Shown piece by piece: positions 51,801 through 64,000 of a DNA stretch of 64,000 nucleotides. Under the pieces are notes generated by a model, which was given only the letters and a program-made list of their open reading frames with translations, had not been told where the DNA came from and did not search any database. The translations under genes were made by a program, and so were the position numbers. The first letter of the stretch is position 1; each line of letters starts with the position of its first letter. The DNA is from Malachius bipustulatus (taxonomy: Eukaryota > Arthropoda > Insecta > Coleoptera > Melyridae), in NCBI GenBank assembly GCA_910589415.1, contig OU342639.1, forward strand, positions 10,858,268 through 10,922,267, given 5' to 3'.

Positions 51801-54800
51801 AAAGTTCTTCAAAAATTCTCCTTTCCAAATAACTAGAATGCACTTTTGTCGCCCTTATAGAGGGGTGGGGAAAAATATAAGTGTGGACAATTTACCTCGT
51901 ATTACCTGACGGATTTATATCAATACTCATCCCCCTCTAACAACCCTTGTGTGTTATTTACATTGATGCAAATTTTTGCATCAAGTTCTTCAAAAGTTCT
52001 CCTTCCCAAATCTCTAGAATGCACTTTTGTCGCCCTTAAAGAGGGGTAGGGAAATTATAATTTTGAGAATTTCTCTCGTATACCTGGCGGATTTATATCA
52101 ACATTCATTCCCCTCTAACAACCCTTATGTGACATGTTAGTCAATGGAAATTTTCATATAATATTCTCAAAAAATTCGGCTTTCCAAAAATCCAGACTGC
52201 ATTTCTGTCACCCTCAATGTAGGGTGGGAAAAATTATAATTTTGAGAAGTTTACTCGTATACCTGGCTGACTTATATCAATATTCATCCCCCTCTAACAA
52301 CCCTTGTGTGACATGTGCGTTGATGAAAATTTTTGCATAAAGTTCTTCAAAAATTCTCCTTTCCAAATAACTAGAATGCACTTTTGTCACCCTTATAGAG
52401 GGGTGGGGAAAAATATAAGTGTGGACAATTTACCTCGTATTACCTGACGGATTTATATCAATACTCATCCCCCTCTAACAACCCTTGTGTGTTATTTACA
52501 TTGATGCAAATTTTTGCATTAAGTTCTTCAAAAGTTCTCCTTCCCAAATCTCTAGAATGCGCTTTTGTCACCCTTAAAGAGGAGTAGGGAAATTATAATT
52601 TTGAGAATTTCTCTCGTATACCTGGCGGATTTATATCAATATTCATTCCCCTCTAACAACCCTTATGCGGCATGTTAGTCAATGGAAATTTTCATATAAT
52701 ATTCTCAAAAAATTCGGCTTTCCAAAAATCCAGACTGCATTTCTGTCACCCTCAATGTAGGGTGGGAAAAATTATAATTTTGAGAAGTTTACTCGTATAC
52801 CTGGCTGACTTATATCAATATTCATCCCCCTCTAACAACCCTTGTGTGACATGTGCGTTGATGAAAATTTTTGCGTAAAGTTCTTCAAAAGTTCTCCTTT
52901 CCAAATAACTAGAATGCACTTTTGTCACCCTTATAGAGGGGTGGGGAAAAATATAAGTGTGGACAATTTACCTCGTATTACCTGACGGATTTATATCAAT
53001 ACTCATCCCCCTCTAACAACCCTTGTGTGTTATTTAAATTGATGCAAATTTTTGCATTAAGTTCTTCAAAAGTTCTCCTTCCCAAATCTCTAGAATGCAC
53101 TTTTGTCACCCTTAAAGAGGGGTAGGGAAATTATAATTTTGAGAATTTCTCTCGTATACCTGGCGGATTTATATCAATATTCATTCCCCTCTAACAACCC
53201 TTATGCGGCATGTTAGTCAATGGAAATTTTCATATAATATTCTCAAAAAATTCGGCTTTCCAAAAATCCAGACTGCATTTCTGTCACCCTCAATGTAGGG
53301 TGGGAAAAATTATAATTTTGAGAAGTTTACTCGTATACCTGGCTGACTTATATCAATATTCATCCCCCTCTAACAACCCTTGTGTGCTATGTGCGTTGAC
53401 GCAAATTCTTGCATAAAGTCCTCCAAAAGTCCCTCTTTCCAAAGATCCAGACTGCACTTCTGTCACCCTCAATTTAGGGTGGAAAAAATTATAATTTTGC
53501 GAAGTTTACTCGTATACCTGGCTGACTTATATCAATATTCATCCCCCTCTAACAACCCTTGTGTGACATGTGCGTTGATGAAAATTTTTGCATAAAGTTC
53601 TTCAAAAATTCTCCTTTCCAAATAACTAGAATGCACTTTTGTCGCCCTTATAGAGGGGTGGGGAAAAATATAAGTGTGGACAATTTACCTCGTATTACCT
53701 GACGGATTTATATCAATACTCATCCCCCTCTAACAACCCTTGTGGGTTATTTACATTGATGCAAATTTTTGCATTAAGTTCTTCAAAAGTTCTCCTTCCC
53801 AAATCTCTAGAATGCACTTTTGTCACCCTTAAAGAGGGGTAGGGAAATTATAATTTTGAGAATTTCTCTCGTATACCTGGCGGATTTATATCAACATTCA
53901 TTCCCCTCTAACAACCCTTATGTGACATGTTAGTCAATGGAAATTTTCATATAATATTCTCAAAAAATTCGGCTTTCCAAAAATCCAGACTGCATTTCTG
54001 TCACCCTCAATGTAGGGTGGGAAAAATTATAATTTTGAGAAGTTTACTCGTATACCTGGCTGACTTATATCAATATTCATCCCCCTCTAACAACCCTTAT
54101 GTGACATGTTAGTCAATGGAAATTTTCATATAATATTCTCAAAAAATACGGCTTTCCAAAAATCCAGACTGCATTTCTGTCACCCTCAATGTAGGGTGGG
54201 AAAAATTATAATTTTGAGAAGTTTACTCGTATACCTGGCTGACTTATATCAATATTCATCCCCCTCTAACAACCCTTATGTGACATGTTAGTCAATGGAA
54301 ATTTTCATATAATATTCTCAAAAAATTCGGCTTTCCAAAAATCCAGACTGCATTTCTGTCACCCTCAATTTAGGGTGGGAAAAATTATAATTTTGAGAAG
54401 TTTACTCGTATACCTGGCTGACTTATATCAATATTCATCCCCCTCTAATAACCCTTGTGTGGCATGTGCGTTGATACAAATTTTTGCATAAAGATCTTCA
54501 AAAATTCTCCTTTCCAAATAACTAGAATGCACTTTTGTCACCCTTATAGAGGGGTGGGGAAAAATATAAGTGTGGACAATTTACCTCGTATTACCTGACG
54601 GATTTATATCAATACTCATCCCCCTCTAACAACCCTTGTGTGTTATTTACTTTGATGCAAATTTTTGCATTAAGTTCTTCAAAAGTTCTCCTTCCCAAAT
54701 CTCTAGAATGCACTTTTGTCACCCTTAAAGAGGGGTAGGGAAATTATAATTTTGAGAATTTCTCTCGTATACCTGGCGGATTTATATCAACATTCATTCC

Positions 54801-57800
54801 CCTCTAACAACCCTTATGTGACATGTTAGTCGATGGAAATTTTAATTAAATATTCTCAAAAAATTCGGCTTTTCAAAAATCCAGACTGCACTCCTGTCAC
54901 CCTCAATTAAGGGTGGGAAAAATTATAATTTTGAGAAGTTTACTCGTATACCTGGCTGACTTATATCAATATTCATCCCCCTCTAACAACCCTTGTGTGA
55001 CATGTGCGTTGATGAAAATTTTTGCATAAAGTTCTTCAAAAGTTCTCCTTTCCAAATAACTAGAATGCATTTTTGTCACCCTTACAGAGGGGTGGGGAAA
55101 AATATAAGTGTGGACAATTTACCTCGTTATACCTGACGGATTTATATCAATACTCATCCCCCTCTAACAACCCTTGTGTGTTATTTACATTGATGCAAAT
55201 TTTTGCATCAAGTTCTTCAAAAGTTCTCCTTCCCAAATCTCTAGAATGCACTTTTGTCGCCCTTAAAGAGGGGTAGGGAAATTATAATTTTGAGAATTTC
55301 TCTCGTATACCTGGCGGATTTATATCAACATTCATTCCCCTCTAACAACTCTTATGTGACATGTTAGTCAATGGAAATTTTCATATAATATTCTCAAAAA
55401 ATTCGGCTTTCCAAAAATCCAGACTGCATTTCTGTCAACCTCAATTTAGGGTGGGAAAAATTATAATTTTGAGAATTTCTCTCGTATACCTGGCGGATTT
55501 ATATCAACATTCATTCCCCTCTAACAACCCTTATGTGACATGTTAGTCAATGGAAATTTTAATTAAATATTCTCAAAAAATTCGGCTTTCCAAAAATCCA
55601 GACTGCATTTCTGTCACCCTCAATGTAGGGTGGGAAAAATTATAATTTTGAGAAGTTTACTCGTATACCTGGCTGACTTATGTCAATATTCATCCCCCTC
55701 TAACAACCCTTGTGTGACATGTGCGTTGATGCAAATTTTTGCATAAAGTTCTTCAAAAGTTCTCCTTTCCTAATAACTAGAATGCATTTTTGTCACCCTT
55801 ACAGAGGGATGGGGAAAAATATAAGTGTGGACAATTTACCTCGTATTACCTGACGGATTTATATCAATACTCATCCCCCTCTAACAACCCTTGTGTGTTA
55901 TTTACATTGATGCAAATTTTTGCATTAAGTTCTTCAAAAGTTCTCCTTCCCAAATCTCTAGAATGCACTTTTGTCACCCTTAAAGAGGGGTAGGGAAATT
56001 ATAATTTTGAGAATTTCTCTCGTATACCTGGCGGATTTATATCAATATTCATTCCCCTCTAACAACCCTTATGCGACATGTTAGTCAATGGAAATTTTCA
56101 TATAATATTTTAAAAAAATTCGGCTTTCCAAAAATCCAGACTGCATTTCTGTCACCCTCAATTTAGGGTGGGAAAAATTATAATTTTGAGAAGTTTACTC
56201 GTATACCTGGCTGACTTATATCAATATTCATCCCCCTCTAACAACCCTTGTGTGCTATGTGCGTTGACGCAAATTCTTGCTTAAAGTCCTCCAAAAGTCC
56301 CTCTTTCCAAAAATCCAGACTGCACTTCTGTCACCCTCAATTTAGGGTGGAAAAAATTATAATTTTGAGAAGTTTACTCGTATACCTGGCTGACTTATAT
56401 CAATATTCATCCCCCTCTAACAACCCTTGTGTGGCATGTGCGTTGATACAAATTTTTGCATAAAGATCTTCAAAAATTTTTCTTTCCAAATAACTAGAAT
56501 GCACTTTTGTCACCCTTATAGAGGGGTGGGGAAAAATATAAGTGTGGACAATTTACCTCGTATTACCTGACGGATTTATATCAATACTCATCCCCCTCTA
56601 ACAACCCTTGTGTGTTATTTACATTGATGCAAATTTTTGCATCAAGTTCTTCAAAAGTTCTCCTTCCCAAATCTTTAGAATGCACTTTTGTCACCCTTAA
56701 AGTGGGGTAGGGAAATTATAATTTTGAGAATTTCTCTCGTATACCTGGCGGATTTATATCAATATTCATTCCCCTCTAACAACCCTTATGCGACATGTTA
56801 GTCAATGGAAATTTTCATATAATATTCTCAAAAAATTCGGCTTTCCAAAAATCCAGACTGCATTTCTGTCACCCTCAATGTAGGGTGGGAAAAATTATAA
56901 TTTTGAGAAGTTTACTCGTATACCTGGCTGACTTATATCAATATTCATCCCCCTCTAACAACCCTTGTGTGACATGTGCGTTGATGAAAATTTTTGCGTA
57001 AAGTTCTTCAAAAGTTCTCCTTTCCAAATAACTAGAATGCACTTTTGTCACCCTTATAGAGGGGTGGGGAAAAATATAAGTGTGGACAATTTACCTCGTA
57101 TTACCTGACGGATTTATATCAATACTCATCCCCCTCTAACAACCCTTGTGTGTTATTTACATTGATGCAAATTTTTGCATTAAGTTCTTCAAAAGTTCTC
57201 CTTCCCAAATCTCTAGAATGCACTTTTGTCACCCTTAAAGAGGGGTAGGGAAATTATAATTTTGAGAATTTCTCTCGTATACCTGGCGGATTTATATCAA
57301 TATTCATTCCCCTCTAACAACCCTTATGCGGCATGTTAGTCAATGGAAATTTTCATATAATATTCTCAAAAAATTCGGCTTTCCAAAAATCCAGACTGCA
57401 TTTCTGTCACCCTCAATGTAGGGTGGGAAAAATTATAATTTTGAGAAGTTTACTCGTATACCTGGCTGACTTATATCAATATTCATCCCCCTCTAACAAC
57501 CCTTGTGTGCTACGTGCGTTGACGCAAATTCTTGCATAAAGTCCTCCAAAAGTCCCTCTTTCCAAAGATCCAGACTGCACTTCTGTCACCCTCAATTTAG
57601 GGTGGAAAAAATTATAATTTTGCGAAGTTTACTCGTATACCTGGCTGACTTATATCAATATTCATCCCCCTCTAACAACCCTTGTGTGACATGTGCGTTG
57701 ATGAAAATTTTTGCATAAAGTTCTTCAAAAATTCTCCTTTCCAAATAACTAGAATGCACTTTTGTCGCCCTTATAGAGGGGTGGGGAAAAATATAAGTGT

Positions 57801-58020
57801 GGACAATTTACCTCGTATTACCTGACGGATTTATATCAATACTCATCCCCCTCTAACAACCCTTGTGTGTTATTTACATTGATGCAAATTTTTGCATCAA
57901 GTTCTTCAAAAGTTCTCCTTCCCAAATCTCTAGAATGCACTTTTGTCGCCCTTAAAGAGGGGTAGGGAAATTATAATTTTGAGAATTTCTCTCGTATACC
58001 TGGCGGATTTATATCAACAT
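45830..58020 (+). repeat. Tandem duplication of a 5,916-bp (33-monomer) unit
   Basis: Marker units pair at exactly 5,916 bp: 46,218 and 52,134; 47,464 and 53,380; 49,157 and 55,073; 50,332 and 56,248; 51,587 and 57,503. A rare GAGGAGTAGGG variant occurs at 28,586, 46,663 and 52,579. A rare AAGTGGGGTAGGG variant occurs near 36,293, 50,785 and 56,701. Homology stops near 58,030, where the right copy switches to a TAACAACTCTTATG unit. Confidence 0.85.
48525..48625 (+). repeat. Conversion-like patch in one monomer
   Basis: The equivalent unit at 31,190-31,260, 34,060-34,130 and 54,465-54,530 is type B (GATACAAATTTTTGC, TTCCAAATAACTAG). Here the first half is type C (TTTGATGCAAATTTTTGC, TTCCCAAATCTCTAG) and returns to type B within CACTTTTGTCACCCTTA. 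Spacing to the neighbouring markers stays at 788 bp. The hybrid creates the longest frame in the array, 94 codons (48369-48653). Confidence 0.75.
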
Positions 58021-58029
58021 TCATTCCCC

Positions 58030-61000
58030 TCTAACAACTCTTATGTGACATGTTAGTCAATGGAAATTTTCATATAATATTCTCAAAAAATTCGGCTTTC
58101 CAAAAATCCAGACTGCATTTCTGTCAACCTCAATTTAGGGTGGGAAAAATTATAATTTTGAGAATTTCTCTCGTATACCTGGCGGATTTATATCAACATT
58201 CATTCCCCTCTAACAACCCTTATGTGACATGTTAGTCAATGGAAATTTTCATATAATATTCTCAAAAAATTCGGCTTTCCAAAAATCAAGACTGCACTTC
58301 TGTCACCCTCAATTAAGGGTGGGAAAAATTATAATTTTGAGAAGTTTACTCGTATACCTGGCTGACTTATATCAATATTCATCCCCCTCTAACAACCCTT
58401 GTGTGACATGTGCGTTGATGCAAATTTTTGCATAAAGTTCTTCAAAAGTTCTCCTTTCCTAATAACTAGAATGCATTTTTGTCACCCTTACAGAGGGGTG
58501 GGGAAAAATATAAGTGTGGACAATTTACCTCGTATTACCTGACGGATTTATATCAATACTCATCCCCCTCTAACAACCCTTGTGTGTTATTTACATTATG
58601 CAAATTTTTGCATTAAGTTCTTCAAAAGTTCTCCTTCCCAAATCTCTAGAATGCACTTTTGTCACCCTTAAAGAGGGGTAGGGAAATTATAATTTTGAGA
58701 ATTTCTCTCGTATACCTGGCGGATTTATATCAATATTCATTCCCCTCTAACAACCCTTATGCGACATGTTAGTCAATGGAAATTTTCATATAATATTCTC
58801 AAAAAATTCGGCTTTCCAAAAATCCAGACTGCATTTCTGTCACCCTCAATTTAGGGTGGGAAAAATTATAATTTTGAGAAGTTTACTCGTATACCTGGCT
58901 GACTTATATCAATATTCATCCCCCTCTAACAACCCTTGTGTGCTATGTGCGTTGACGCAAATTCTTGCTTAAAGTCCTCCAAAAGTCCCTCTTTCCAAAA
59001 ATCCAGACTGCACTTCTGTCACCCTCAATTTAGGGTGGAAAACATTATAATTTTGAGAAGTTTACTCGTATACCTGGCTGACTTATGTCAATATTCATCC
59101 CCCTCTAACAACCCTTGTGTGGCATGTGCGTTGATACAAATTTTTTCATAAAGATCTTCAAAAATTCTCCTTTCCAAATAACTAGAATGCACTTTTGTCA
59201 CCCTTATAGAGGGGTGGGGAAAAATATAAGTGTGGACAATTTACCTCGTATTACCTGACGGATTTATATCAATACTCATCCCCCTCTAACAACCCTTGTG
59301 TGTTATTTACATTGATGCAAATTTTTGCATTAAGTTCTTCAAAAGTTCTCCTTCCCAAATCTCTAGAATGCGCTTTTGTCACCCTTAAAGAGGGGTAGGG
59401 AAATTATAATTTTGAGAATTTCTCTCGTATACCTGGCGGATTTATATCAACATTCATTCCCCTCTAACAACCCTTATGTGACATGTTAGTCAATGGAAAT
59501 TTTCATATAATATTCTCAAAAAATTCGACTTTCCAAAAATCCAGACTGCATTTCTGTCACCCTCAATGTAGGGTGGGAAAAATTATAATTTTGAGAATTT
59601 ATCTCGTATACCTGGCTGACTTATGTCAATATTCATCCCCCTCTAACAACCTTTGTGTGGCATGTGCGTTGATGCAAATTTTTGCATAAAGTTCTTCAAA
59701 AGTTCTCCTTCCCAAATCTCTAGAATGCACTTTTGTCACCCTTAAAGAGGGGTAGGGAAATTATAATTTTGAGAATTTCTCTCGTATACCTGGCTGACTT
59801 ATATCAATATTCATCCCCCTCTAACAACCTTTGTGTGACATGTGCGTTGATGAAAATTTTTGCATAAAGTTCTTCAAAAGTTCTCCTTTCCAAATAACTA
59901 GAATGCACTTTTGTCACCCTTATAGAGGGGTGGGGAAAAATATAAGTGTGGACAATTTACCTCGTATTACCTGACGGATTTATATCAATACTCATCCCCC
60001 TCTAACAACCCTTGTGTGTTATTTAAATTGATGAAAATTTTTGCATCAAGTTCTTCAAAAGTTCTCCTTCCCAAATCTCTAGAATGCACTTTTGTCACCC
60101 TTAAAGAGGGGTAGGGAAATTTTAATTTTGAGAATTTCTCTCGTATACCTGGCGGATTTATATCAACATTCATTCCCCTCTAACAACCCTTATGTGACAT
60201 GTTAGTCAATGGAAATTTTAATTAAATATTCTCAAAAAATTCGGCTTTTCAAAAATCCAGACTGCACTTCTGTCACCCTCAATTAAGGGTGGGAAAAATT
60301 ATAATTTTGAGAAGTTTACTCGTATACCTGGCTGACTTATATCAATATTCATCCCCCTCTAACAACCCTTGTGTGACATGTGCGTTGATGAAAATTTTTG
60401 CATAAAGTTCTTCAAAAGTTCTCCTTTCCAAACAACTAGAATGCACTTTTGTCACTCTTATAGAGGGGTGGGGAAAAATATAAGTGTGGACAATTTACCT
60501 CGTATTACCTGACGGATTTATATCAATACTCATCCCCCTCTAACAACCCTTGTGTGTTATTTAAATTGATGCAAATTTTTGCATCAAGTTCTTCAAAAGT
60601 TCTCCTTCCCAAATCTCTAGAATGCACTTTTGTCACCCTTAAAGAGGGGTAGGGAAATTTTAATTTTGAGAATTTCTCTCGTATACCTGGCGGATTTATA
60701 TCAACATTCATTCCCCTCTAACAACCCTTATGTGACATGTTAGTCAATGGAAATTTTAATTAAATATTCTCAAAAAATTCGGCTTTTCAAAAATCCAGAC
60801 TGCACTTCTGTCACCCTCAATTAAGGGTGGGAAAAATTATAATTTTGAGAAGTTTACTCGTATACCTGGCTGACTTATATCAATTTTCATCCCCCTCTAA
60901 CAACCCTTGTGTGACATGTGCGTTGATGAAAATTTTTGCATAAAGTTCTTCAAAAGTTCTCCTTTCCAAACAACTAGAATGCACTTTTGTCACCCTTATA

Positions 61001-64000
61001 GAGGGGTGGGGAAAAATATAAGTGTGGACAATTTACCTCGTATTACCTGACGGATTTATATCAATACTCATCCCCCTCTAACAACCCTTGTGTGTTATTT
61101 AAATTGATGCAAATTTTTGCATCAAGTTCTTCAAAAGTTCTCCTTCCCAAATCTCTAGAATGCACTTTTGTCACTCTTAAAGAGGGGTAGGGAAATTTTA
61201 ATTTTGAGAATTTCTCTCGTATACCTGGCGGATTTATATCAACATTCATTCCCCTCTAACAACCCTTATGTGACATGTTAGTCAATGGAAATTTTAATTA
61301 AATATTCTCAAAAAATTCGGCTTTTCAAAAATCCAGACTGCACTTCTGTCACCCTCAATTAAGGGTGGGAAAAATTATAATTTTGAGAAGTTTACTCGTA
61401 TACCTGGCTGACTTATATCAATATTCATCCCCCTCTAACAACCCTTGTGTGACATGTGCGTTGATGAAAATTTTTGCATAAAGTTCTTCAAAAGTTCTCC
61501 TTTCCTAATAACTAGAATGCATTTTTGTCACCCTTACAGAGGGATGGGGAAAAATATAAGTGTGGACAATTTACCTCGTTATACCTGACGGATTTATATC
61601 AATACTCATCCCCCTCTAACAACCCTTGTGTGTTATTTACATTGATGCAAATTTTTGCATCAAGTTCTTCAAAAGTTCTCCTTCCCAAATCTCTAGAATG
61701 CACTTTTGTCGCCCTTAAAGAGGGGTAGGGAAATTATAATTTTGAGAATTTCTCTCGTATACCTGGCGGATTTATATCAACATTCATTCCCCTCTAACAA
61801 CTCTTATGTGACATGTTAGTCAATGGAAATTTTCATATAATATTCTCAAAAAATTCGGCTTTCCAAAAATCCAGACTGCATTTCTGTCAACCTCAATTTA
61901 GGGTGGGAAAAATTATAATTTTGAGAATTTCTCTCGTATACCTGGCGGATTTATATCAACATTCATTCCCCTCTAACAACCCTTATGTGACATGTTAGTC
62001 AATGGAAATTTTCATATAATATTCTCAAAAAATTCGGCTTTCCAAAAATCCAGACTGCATTTCTGTCACCCTCAATGTAGGGTGGGAAAAATTATAATTT
62101 TGAGAAGTTTACTCGTATACCTGGCTGACTTATGTCAATATTCATCCCCCTCTAACAACCCTTGTGTGACATGTGCGTTGATGCAAATTTTTGCATAAAG
62201 TTCTTCAAAAGTTCTCCTTTCCTAATAACTAGAATGCATTTTTGTCACCCTTACAGAGGGATGGGGAAAAATATAAGTGTGGACAATTTACCTCGTATTA
62301 CCTGACGGATTTATATCAATACTCATCCCCCTCTAACAACCCTTGTGTGTTATTTACATTGATGCAAATTTTTGCATTAAGTTCTTCAAAAGTTCTCCTT
62401 CCCAAATCTCTAGAATGCACTTTTGTCACCCTTAAAGAGGGGTAGGGAAATTATAATTTTGAGAATTTCTCTCGTATACCTGGCGGATTTATATCAATAT
62501 TCATTCCCCTCTAACAACCCTTATGCGACATGTTAGTCAATGGAAATTTTCATATAATATTCTCAAAAAATTCGGCTTTCCAAAAATCCAGACTGCATTT
62601 CTGTCACCCTCAATGTAGGGTGGGAAAAATTACAATTTTGAGAAGTTTACTCGTATACCTGGCTGACTTATGTCAATATTCATCCCCCTCTAACAACCCT
62701 TGTGTGTCATGTGCGTTGATGCAAATTTTTGCATAAAGTTCTTCAAAAGTTCTCCTTTCCAAATAACTAGAATGCACTTTTGTCACCCTTACAGAGGGGT
62801 GGGGAAAAATATAAGTGTGGACAATTTACCTCGTATTACCTGACGGATTTATATCAATACTCATCCCCCTCTAACAACCCTTGTGTGTTATTTACATTGA
62901 TGCAAATTTTTGCATTAAGTTCTTCAAAAGTTCTCCTTCCCAAATCTCTAGAATGCACTTTTGTCACCCTTAAAGAGGGGTAGGGAAATTATAATTTTGA
63001 GAATTTCTCTCGTATACCTGGCGGATTTATATCAATATTCATTCCCCTCTAACAACCCTTATGCGACATGTTAGTCAATGGAAATTTTCATATAATATTC
63101 TCAAAAAATTCGGCTTTCCAAAAATCCAGACTGCATTTCTGTCACCCTCCATTTAGGGTGGGAAAAATTATAATTTTGAGAAGTTTACTCGTATACCTGG
63201 CTGACTTATATCAATATTCATCCCCCTCTAACAACCCTTGTGTGCTATGTGCGTTGACGCAAATTCTTGCTTAAAGTCCTCCAAAAGTCCCTCTTTCCAA
63301 AAATCCAGACTGCACTTCTGTCACCCTCAATTTAGGGTGGAAAACATTATAATTTTGAGAAGTTTACTCGTATACCTGGCTGACTTATATCAATATTCAT
63401 CCCCCTCTAGCAACCCTTGTGTGGCATGTGCGTTGATACAAATTTTTGCATAAAGATCTTTAAAAATTTTTCTTTCCAAATAACTAGAATGCACTTTTGT
63501 CACCCTTATAGAGGGGTGGGGAAAAATATAAGTGTGGACAATTTACCTCGTATTACCTGACGGATTTATATCAATACTCATCCCCCTCTAACAACCCTTG
63601 TGTGTTATTTACATTGATGCAAATTTTTGCATCAAGTTCTTCAAAAGTTCTCCTTCCCAAATCTTTAGAATGCACTTTTGTCACCCTTAAAGAGGGGTAG
63701 GGAAATTATAATTTTGAGAATTTCTCTCGTATACCTGGCGGATTTATATCAAGATTCATTCCCCTCTAACAACCCTTATGTGACATGTTAGTCAATGGAA
63801 ATTTTCATATAATATTCTCAAAAAATTCGGCTTTCCAAAAATACAGACTGCAATTCTGTCACCCTCAATGTAGGGTGGGAAAAATTATAATTTTGAGAAG
63901 TTTACTCGTATACCTGGCTGACTTATGTCAATATTCATCCCCCTCTAACAACCCTTGTGTGTCATGTGCGTTGATGCAAATTTTTGCATAAAGTTCTTCA
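58030..64000 (+). repeat. Large satellite segment, copy 3 (runs off the window)
   Basis: Matches copy 1 from about 19,700 at offset 38,333 and then 38,332; the 1-bp change comes from a base lost near 58,597 (TTACATTATGC). After 62,530 the offset becomes 38,870, because three monomers present here are missing from copy 1. It retains the variants of both shorter copies. The array continues past 64,000. Confidence 0.85.

Larger units (their letters stand above)
15794..64000 (+). repeat. ~179-bp satellite array with higher-order structure
   Basis: This is an uninterrupted head-to-tail array reaching the window end, about 269 monomers. Type A carries TTAGTCAATGG and CACCCTCAATGTAGGGTG. Type B carries TTCCAAATAACTAG and ATATAAGTGTGGAC. 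Type C carries TTCCCAAATCTCTAG and AGGGGTAGGGAAATT. Type D carries TGACGCAAATTC and AGTCCCTCTTTCC. Nearly every unit contains CCCCTCTAACAACCCTT. Modules run mainly A-B-C (538 bp) or A-D-B-C (717 bp), with runs of adjacent A units. Frames of 60-94 codons recur on both strands only because monomers recur; none shows protein-like constraint. Satellites of this size often mark centromeric or other heterochromatin, but that location is not demonstrated. Confidence 0.95.

Noticed and set aside
16034..63991. More than a hundred similar open frames of 60-94 codons on both strands of the array
   Set aside because: They recur with the monomer, have no consistent start context, cross monomer borders, and come from non-coding satellite sequence whose length (179) is not a multiple of three. 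No protein-like conservation is visible.
15794..64000. CRISPR-like or bacterial tandem array
   Set aside because: The whole unit repeats without unique spacers, the unit is 179 bp, and the flank is eukaryotic transposon DNA.
15794..64000. Definite centromere
   Set aside because: Higher-order structure and dyads fit, but no binding or mapping evidence exists in the sequence. Kept as a hypothesis only.

Overview
The window looks like eukaryotic nuclear DNA, most likely from an arthropod and probably an insect. The grounds are AT-rich non-coding DNA, many short TAGG/CCTA tetranucleotide clusters, dense small palindromic DNA transposons, and a long satellite array. The order is not settled; a sap-feeding hemipteran or a lepidopteran would both fit. 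I see no bacterial genes, no operons and no CRISPR array.

Bases 1-15,793 are a gene-poor, transposon-rich flank. At least three families can be delimited. (1) A ~578-bp element (called GGT8 here) has ends GGTnATTA..TACATCC and makes 8-bp target duplications. It occurs at 2295-3868, 5608-6185 (reverse) and 6860-8299. (2) Foldback elements end in CAGGGTG/CACCCTG next to TA: 2346-3333, 6909-7763, 9485-10335, and one-sided at 4048-4948. Two of them sit at the same TA inside two GGT8 copies, and the third GGT8 copy is the empty site. (3) A hAT-like 538-bp element lies at 14475-15012, with a near-perfect 8-bp duplication. Two further foldbacks lie at 6353-8597 (the outer shell of a three-level nest) and 11849-12213.

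Only one coding region is supported, a 74-codon frame at 12555-12779. It predicts an unrecognised leucine-rich helical hairpin. Twenty-six bases after its stop codon is an exact match to the replication-dependent histone mRNA 3' stem-loop. Together with a TATA-like box and a short predicted leader, this suggests a small intronless gene with histone-style 3' processing that does not encode a histone.

From about 15,794 to the window end (more than 48 kb, roughly 269 units) the DNA is a head-to-tail satellite of ~179-bp monomers. At least four monomer types (called A, B, C, D) alternate as A-B-C (538 bp) and A-D-B-C (717 bp) modules. These are nested in larger duplications of 2,868 bp (16 monomers), 5,916 bp (33 monomers) and ~18-20 kb (about 102 and 112 monomers). 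Shared private mutations tie the copies together. Losses or gains of whole monomers, one 29-bp deletion, hybrid monomers and a short conversion-like patch record unequal exchange and gene conversion. The left-edge monomers are degenerate, as expected at an array boundary. All short open frames inside the array are by-products of the repeat. The array could be centromeric or pericentromeric heterochromatin, but the sequence alone does not show that.
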